A stretch of 9,862 nucleotides of DNA from Bacteroidales bacterium UBA1176. Its GTDB lineage: Bacteria; Bacteroidota; Bacteroidia; Bacteroidales; WCHB1-69. Below the pieces are notes generated by a model, which saw nothing but the letters and a program-made list of their open reading frames with translations, was not told the DNA's origin and ran no database searches. Positions 5,937-9,862 of this stretch are shown here, piece by piece. Position 1 is the first letter of the stretch; each line of letters starts with the position of its first letter. Where the stretch lies: contig DBYW01000023.1 in the NCBI GenBank assembly GCA_002311645.1, positions 2,124 through 11,985 on the forward strand. Reading direction: 5' to 3'. The position numbers were made by a program, and so were the translations under genes.

Positions 5937-6766
5937 CTTCCTACATTAATAAACCGACGATAGTCATTGTTTATGTGTCGAATATATGCGGTTTTATTCA
6001 CATTGAATAATCGGGTCGACTTTGGCATATATACATACATATTCGTCTTTGAGTTCGAACTTAAATATCCTCGATCTCCATACAATGAATTCTTTTCTGA
6101 CTGATAATTATTGGGTTCGTTAGGGTGTGAATGAATACTTGTAATTGCCTTGCTGCCGAAATGAGACCTGACTTGGTTTGAGAATCCGTCTGTAACCAAA
6201 CTGTATTGTGATTCACCATCTTGTTTAGAATACTCAAACTCCCATTCTACATTCGAATTATCTGAAACAAATTTAAATACATTTAATAAATCATCTACAT
6301 CTTTTTTCCCCACAACGGCTTCTCTACGGTTCCCTTCCTCGGTCTCATTTCCATCATACCCTCTCAGAACGGTTCTTTTCCCTTTTTCAAGTTGATTGAG
6401 GATGTTTTTATTCTTCAGTGTTATAGATTCACCTGTTCGTTTCCCGTTTTTGTCTGAAGCAAATAACTGATGTTTTTCGCTCTCACATTTCCATGTTATG
6501 TTTCCTTTTTTATCTATTTCCCACTCATCTTCCCCGTTAGGATCAATGACTTTTATAGGGTTATTGCTACAATAAACATAGTTTGATTGCGACGGATATT
6601 TCGAGGCCTGTGGATCAATACTGAGCCAGATGCTCAAATCGCTACTGTAATACCTTGAGCCAAAGTAAGAAAAGCCGGTTTCGGAGTCTTTTTCTTTTGC
6701 GGAGAAGGTGTGAGAGGCTGAAAGCAAGGTTTCAACGGGGTGATATGTCAATGTGGGGGCGGTCAT
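5933..6766 (-). CDS. Orphan RHS-core tip with JAB-like toxin domain (cassette A)
   Basis: From ATG 6766 the protein is 277 aa. Near its N-terminus it has the end of an RHS-associated core: TFSAKEKDSETGFSYFGSRYY, then IDPQASKYPSQSNYVYCSNNPIKVIDPNG. The variable domain follows. It contains FKFVSDNSNVEW and SIHSHPNEP, and looks like the JAB-like toxin 1 family (peptidase-type). In the JAMM motif the H-x-H is present, but the following S-x2-D is not at the usual spacing; only a later SLYGD is available, so activity is uncertain. The gene lacks the long YD-repeat shell and any secretion signal, so alone it is an orphan tip. The frame is open to TTG 6832, which would overlap the upstream immunity gene by 23 bases; ATG is preferred, though neither start has a clear Shine-Dalgarno sequence. 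The stop overlaps the next gene's ATG. Confidence 0.72.
   Translation of the reverse strand: MTAPTLTYHPVETLLSASHTFSAKEKDSETGFSYFGSRYYSSDLSIWLSIDPQASKYPSQSNYVYCSNNPIKVIDPNGEDEWEIDKKGNITWKCESEKHQLFASDKNGKRTGESITLKNKNILNQLEKGKRTVLRGYDGNETEEGNRREAVVGKKDVDDLLNVFKFVSDNSNVEWEFEYSKQDGESQYSLVTDGFSNQVRSHFGSKAITSIHSHPNEPNNYQSEKNSLYGDRGYLSSNSKTNMYVYMPKSTRLFNVNKTAYIRHINNDYRRFINVGR
6532..6711 (-). repeat. RHS-core DNA repeat, copy A
   Basis: This is the segment encoding the RHS core, from FSAKEKD to DPNG. It aligns without gaps to 7998-8177 and, truncated by the window edge, to 9714-9862. By hand count, 84 of 90 bases agree between 6622-6711 and 8088-8177. Similarity falls off outside the core on both sides, so it is a shared island between unrelated flanks. 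Confidence 0.8.
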
Positions 6767-6809
6767 TTCGTCGCGAAAAAGAAAGAGTGTGCGATGGATT
6801 TTTGGACAA

Positions 6810-7385
6810 TTACGGTTCTGCCTGTTCTTCAATTATATCTATTGATAGTTTTTTATAATTGCAAAAACAATCTGTATTTAATTCTAAATCGTACCAAGTT
6901 TTATAGATTTCAGAATTCCAGGGACTATCCAGATCAATACCACACTCGTTGTTTTTAAAAACCCAATATATATAACAATCATTGAAGGAAAATTGGTTTA
7001 TTGCCTTTATTTGTTTTTTGCTGAATTTTTCTCTAATAATCCTTCCCGATTCTTGAAAAAGTGTGGACAATGATTGGTCAATAAAAAATGAACTGTTTGA
7101 CATTTTGCAGACACCCAAAACATTACAATGCAGAATACAGTCATACATTCCGGGGAAATCATAGGAGTGGACCTCTATTATTGTATCCGATCCTACAATT
7201 TTAGTTGAAACATAGTGATATTTTGTATCACAAACGAATTTGGCACAAATCTGCTCTATGTTACTGAGCAGTTGATTAAAACAGCTGTCGACAGTTTGTA
7301 CTTCCTTGAAATAAAATGATTTTGCGGAAGAGCACCAGCAGATCATAGTTAAGATCAACACTAAGACTGATCTATTCAAATTCAT
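6810..7385 (-). CDS. Putative immunity protein of cassette B
   Basis: The protein is 191 aa from ATG 7385. It starts with a signal-peptide-like stretch, MNLNRSVLVLILTMICWCSSA, probably cleaved near SSA/KS; the two cysteines do not form a good lipobox. The frame is open upstream to 7418, but that start would overlap the toxin by 29 bases. ATG 7385 lies 4 bases after the toxin stop and has AGAGG 7 bases ahead, so it is preferred. The mature part is Cys- and aromatic-rich; I recognise no family and see no convincing similarity to the cassette A immunity protein. The role as immunity to the preceding JAB-type tip is inferred from position. Its 3' end abuts the next RHS-tip gene. Confidence 0.68.
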   Translation of the reverse strand: MNLNRSVLVLILTMICWCSSAKSFYFKEVQTVDSCFNQLLSNIEQICAKFVCDTKYHYVSTKIVGSDTIIEVHSYDFPGMYDCILHCNVLGVCKMSNSSFFIDQSLSTLFQESGRIIREKFSKKQIKAINQFSFNDCYIYWVFKNNECGIDLDSPWNSEIYKTWYDLELNTDCFCNYKKLSIDIIEEQAEP

Positions 7386-7389
7386 CTCC

Positions 7390-8292
7390 TTACCTCTTTT
7401 GATATTCATTTTTTGCATTGATAATATTATTATCTATCATCCTTAAGAAAGAATTGTATAGTCTATGTTTTCCTCGAGCATACACATAAGTTGGCACATA
7501 ACCGGTAGGACTAAATACATTTCCGTATTGTTCTCTGAGTTTATCTGAGGCGGTATAGTCAATCCCAGAAGGCTTGAGATTCCCGTTTGTATGTGAATGC
7601 CAATGTTCGCGAATAGAAATTTTCTTGTTGTTTGTATAAAGATTTATCGAATTCTCATGACTGTTTTCTTGAGAACTTGACAAATAGTTTATGCCTTTAT
7701 CTCCTTGAACAGATCCTGTCCGTACCATGCTCCATTCCACACTTGAGTTATCAGAGACAAACTCGAAGCAATCATATGCATTATCGTCCCCTTTGATTCT
7801 TAAGGACTGTATATCAACAGGAGTTCCATCGTGCTGATTTACTGCACCTTTTAATCCTAATTGAATTGTCCCATGTTCATATTCTTGACTCATCTTTATA
7901 GTCCCGTCAGAATGTTTAATTGCAATTTGATCAGGACTTCCTTTGTCACCTCTCATTCCAATGTATTTGCCGTTTTCATCAAATTCATATATCTCCTCCC
8001 CATTCGGATCCACCAACTTAATCGGATTATTCGCGCAATACACATACGGGCTTAATGACGGATATTTCGCAGCTTGCGGGTCGACGCTCAGCCAGATGCT
8101 CAAATCGCTGTTGTAATACCTTGAGCCAAAGTAAGAAAAGCCGGTTTCTGCGTCCTTTTCTTTTGCGGAGAAGGTGTAACGCACCACCTCGCAGTCGGGA
8201 TAGGTGATGCTCTGAATGCGGTTTGTCTGTTGACAAAATAAAAGATTATTTTTGGCCATTATGCAGTTACATTCTATAATCAATAAAAACAT
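7390..8292 (-). CDS. Orphan RHS-core tip with JAMM/JAB peptidase-like toxin domain (cassette B)
   Basis: The protein is 300 aa. Residues 23-40 (TNRIQSITYPDCEVVRYT) look like the last bit of an RHS/YD strand. The RHS core runs from FSAKEKDAETGFSYFGSRYY (41-60) to VDPNG (94-98). The C-terminal domain contains FEFVSDNSSVEW (Glu186 is a candidate catalytic acid) and a complete JAMM signature, H232-S-H234-x7-S242-x2-D245, the zinc-binding motif of JAB/MPN isopeptidases. This fits the JAB-like toxin 1 family of polymorphic toxins. No shell or secretion signal is present, so it is a displaced tip rather than a full RHS. ATG 8292 lies 3 bases after the previous stop; an alternative ATG at 8259 (MAKNN) removes 11 residues. 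The matching immunity gene follows 4 bases later. Target substrate unknown. Confidence 0.78.
   Translation of the reverse strand: MFLLIIECNCIMAKNNLLFCQQTNRIQSITYPDCEVVRYTFSAKEKDAETGFSYFGSRYYNSDLSIWLSVDPQAAKYPSLSPYVYCANNPIKLVDPNGEEIYEFDENGKYIGMRGDKGSPDQIAIKHSDGTIKMSQEYEHGTIQLGLKGAVNQHDGTPVDIQSLRIKGDDNAYDCFEFVSDNSSVEWSMVRTGSVQGDKGINYLSSSQENSHENSINLYTNNKKISIREHWHSHTNGNLKPSGIDYTASDKLREQYGNVFSPTGYVPTYVYARGKHRLYNSFLRMIDNNIINAKNEYQKR
7998..8177 (-). repeat. RHS-core DNA repeat, copy B
   Basis: Same 180-bp length as copy A and collinear with it. The conserved block at 8088-8177 differs from copy A at 6 of 90 positions by hand count. It lies about 1.47 kb from copy A and 1.72 kb from copy C, in direct orientation. 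Confidence 0.8.
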
Positions 8293-8295
8293 TGG

Positions 8296-9141
8296 TCACT
8301 TTTGCATTTCAGAATCCAATCTCTCTCTTCTATGGTAATCTGGTAGTCTTTTGAATTTTATTCTTTTGAATTTTATTCCCGAAAGGACTATAGTACTGGA
8401 TGTTATTTTTCTTACTTTTTGATTACGATGGGCTATTCGACATAACAAAAAATAGTCAACTTGCCAAGGTAGTTTAATCAAAAAAAATCTTTGTCGATAG
8501 TCCTTTGGCACGTATAAAAAAAATTGGGAAAGAGAGTTGTGAGGAAATTTAGAATCCTTATCTTTCCAATACATTTTCATTTCAATACTATGAATTTCAA
8601 TTTCACGAGGACAATATTCACTTATCTTCCCAACGCTATCCGCACAGTGCTTTGCGTTAAAGGCCTTTTCAAAAGATTTGTTAAGACTGTCTTCACCACA
8701 TTTGAGACTAATGCTATACAAATATATCCTATGATGTGGATAAGTACAGATATTGTTTTCAGTTTCTTCCTTGAACATTTGTTCGTAATAGGAGTTGAAT
8801 ACAATCTCCAGACTGTCACTTTCTTTAACGGCAGTATCTACATTATCAAGATAACAAGTGTCAGGTAGAATCCAATCATTGTCTGAATCGAGTATGAAAT
8901 GACAAGATGCTTTCCGATATGTTCCTTTGCTTATATTGACGCCTTTTTGGCAGACGCAATAGTTCAACCAATTGACCTCAAACTCCTTAAAAGTTCCATC
9001 TGCATGAAAATACAGTTTATGCCAAGGTTTTTTTAATTGGTAATAGTATTCAGCATTGTTTTGTCCTTCAGTAGTTACGAAAAGTACGGTCATCATTTCA
9101 AACAATAACAGCAATCGTAGATGTTTTATATGCGAAATCAT
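8296..9141 (-). CDS. Putative immunity protein of cassette C
   Basis: The protein is 281 aa. Its start ATG overlaps the stop of the RHS C-terminus as ATGA. The N-terminus has a basic patch and a leucine-rich core (HLRLLLLFEMMTVLFV), then TTEGQN; this looks like an export signal, although a Glu in the hydrophobic core makes it imperfect. The rest contains many Cys, Tyr and Trp residues; I recognise no family. Near the C-terminus, IKFKR is repeated twice because of a 15-bp in-frame tandem duplication. The position directly after a metallopeptidase-type RHS tip suggests an immunity role; this is inference. The next gene (cassette B toxin) begins 3 bases after its stop, so the units are probably read as one transcript. 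Confidence 0.65.
   Translation of the reverse strand: MISHIKHLRLLLLFEMMTVLFVTTEGQNNAEYYYQLKKPWHKLYFHADGTFKEFEVNWLNYCVCQKGVNISKGTYRKASCHFILDSDNDWILPDTCYLDNVDTAVKESDSLEIVFNSYYEQMFKEETENNICTYPHHRIYLYSISLKCGEDSLNKSFEKAFNAKHCADSVGKISEYCPREIEIHSIEMKMYWKDKDSKFPHNSLSQFFLYVPKDYRQRFFLIKLPWQVDYFLLCRIAHRNQKVRKITSSTIVLSGIKFKRIKFKRLPDYHRRERLDSEMQK
8348..8377 (-). repeat. 15-bp in-frame tandem duplication
   Basis: CTTTTGAATTTTATT occurs twice in a row on the plus strand (8348-8362 and 8363-8377), giving the doubled peptide IKFKR in the cassette C immunity protein. The copies are identical, which suggests recent slippage. Confidence 0.85.
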
Positions 9142-9862
9142 AGCTGTGGGTTTACTCTTTGATCTCCAATGATGTCATACATATTTTCTCGGTAATGAAG
9201 GATTAATCCATCGAAACGTCGTCGACTAAATGCATATTCCGATCTGTAAGCCCTTGTTTCTACTTCTGGATTAGTATTCCCGAGAATTCCATCTTTATCG
9301 AAACCATGTTCTTCGATAGGGAAAACATTATTTAACCAATCTTGCACGTGTTTGCATTCATGCCAACAAGTTTCTATCAAATTGTCCGAATTAATAGATA
9401 TGTGTATCTCGTAAGGACTTTTGACCTCTCGTTTTACGTAGCATTTTTCTCCGAGTTCTACTTCTTCGAAATGAAAAAAGATGTCACTGTTACCCATATC
9501 TTCAAGACCATCTATCCCTTGACTTATTTCTTCCATAAGACAATTATAATAATCAATCCATTCTGCGTTATTTCTTTTTCCCCTTTCACTTTTAGCATTG
9601 TCATATTTTTTGGAATAATGATTGATTCTTTCAATATAATAATCGCGTTGCATCTCTGCTTTTTCTTTCAGTTTACCCGCTGTTTGTTCATCTTCAGGAG
9701 TTTCCCATTTCATCCCATTCGGATCCACCAGTTTTACCGGGTTGTTCGCGCAATACACATAAGGACTTAACGAAGGATATTTGTCACTCATTGGGTCCAC
9801 GCTCAGCCAGATGCTCAAATCGCTGCTGTAATAGCGTGAGCCAAAGTAAGAAAAGCCGGTTT
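9138..9862 (-). CDS. RHS protein C-terminus with zincin metallopeptidase-like toxin domain (cassette C, partial)
   Basis: The frame is open to the right edge; 240 residues are visible. Residues 1-49 are the RHS core (TGFSYFGSRYYSSDL to VDPNG). A variable domain follows: a charged helical stretch with QRDYYIERINHYSKKYDNAK, then HECKHVQDW with the zinc-binding HExxH (His167, Glu168, His171), and an acidic candidate third ligand in ETRAY (Glu201), 30 residues after the second His. This arrangement fits a gluzincin-like peptidase toxin. A TTG at 9818 is in frame but should not be taken as the start, because the core continues unbroken to the edge. As the first unit read, it may be the true end of a full-length RHS protein with the shell outside the window. 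It overlaps the next gene as ATGA. Confidence 0.75.
   Translation of the reverse strand, partial: TGFSYFGSRYYSSDLSIWLSVDPMSDKYPSLSPYVYCANNPVKLVDPNGMKWETPEDEQTAGKLKEKAEMQRDYYIERINHYSKKYDNAKSERGKRNNAEWIDYYNCLMEEISQGIDGLEDMGNSDIFFHFEEVELGEKCYVKREVKSPYEIHISINSDNLIETCWHECKHVQDWLNNVFPIEEHGFDKDGILGNTNPEVETRAYRSEYAFSRRRFDGLILHYRENMYDIIGDQRVNPQL
9714..9862 (-). repeat. RHS-core DNA repeat, copy C (cut by window edge)
   Basis: This copy aligns gap-free with copies A and B through the part present here, including a shared run at the edge encoding GFSYFGSRYY. It probably continues beyond 9862. Confidence 0.75.

Noticed and set aside
6268..6275. CAAATTTA (minus strand TAAATTTG) as a promoter box in the array
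   Set aside because: It lies inside the cassette A toxin coding region, so it is probably a chance match in AT-rich DNA.
9776..9818. TTG 9818 as the true start of the cassette C gene
   Set aside because: The RHS core reads without break from the window edge, so the gene starts outside the window.

Overview
The window looks like chromosomal DNA of a member of the Bacteroidota, most likely Bacteroidales. Three things support this. A gldH lipoprotein gene follows a PSP1/RicT gene. Promoter-like boxes fit the Bacteroidota -7 consensus TAnnTTTG (three good examples). The right half holds RHS-core cassettes of the kind common in this phylum. No species can be assigned from sequence reading alone.

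Left part (1-5206) is ordinary, fairly GC-rich housekeeping DNA. It holds the 5' end of rnfB (minus strand, running off the left edge), a short phosphoribosyltransferase-domain gene (minus), a divergent intergenic region with a long inverted repeat and the lpdA promoter, lpdA itself (dihydrolipoyl dehydrogenase, plus), two hairpins, an outer-membrane beta-barrel-like protein (plus), ricT (PSP1-domain Fe-S protein, plus) and gldH (lipoprotein, plus). ricT and gldH are 20 bases apart and probably share one promoter.

A junction at 5207-5375 holds a 7-bp tandem repeat and a hairpin between convergent genes.

Right part (5376-9862) is AT-rich, all on the minus strand and almost without gaps. It is a polymorphic-toxin array of three successive units, each an RHS-core tip with a variable C-terminal domain followed at once by a secreted or lipoprotein-like putative immunity gene. 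In transcription order these are: (C) an RHS C-terminus with an HECKH zincin motif, open to the right edge, then a 281-aa exported protein; (B) a short RHS-core ORF with a JAMM/JAB-type peptidase motif, then a 191-aa exported protein; (A) a second, diverged JAB-like tip, then a 186-aa lipoprotein. In two units the toxin stop and immunity start overlap as ATGA; in the third they are 4 bases apart. The RHS-core DNA recurs three times as a gap-free repeat of about 180 bp, a likely substrate for tip exchange. Unit C is probably the end of a full-length RHS protein outside the window. B and A look like displaced orphan tips kept with their immunity genes. The toxin and immunity functions are inferred from domain motifs and gene order; nothing here was tested or searched.
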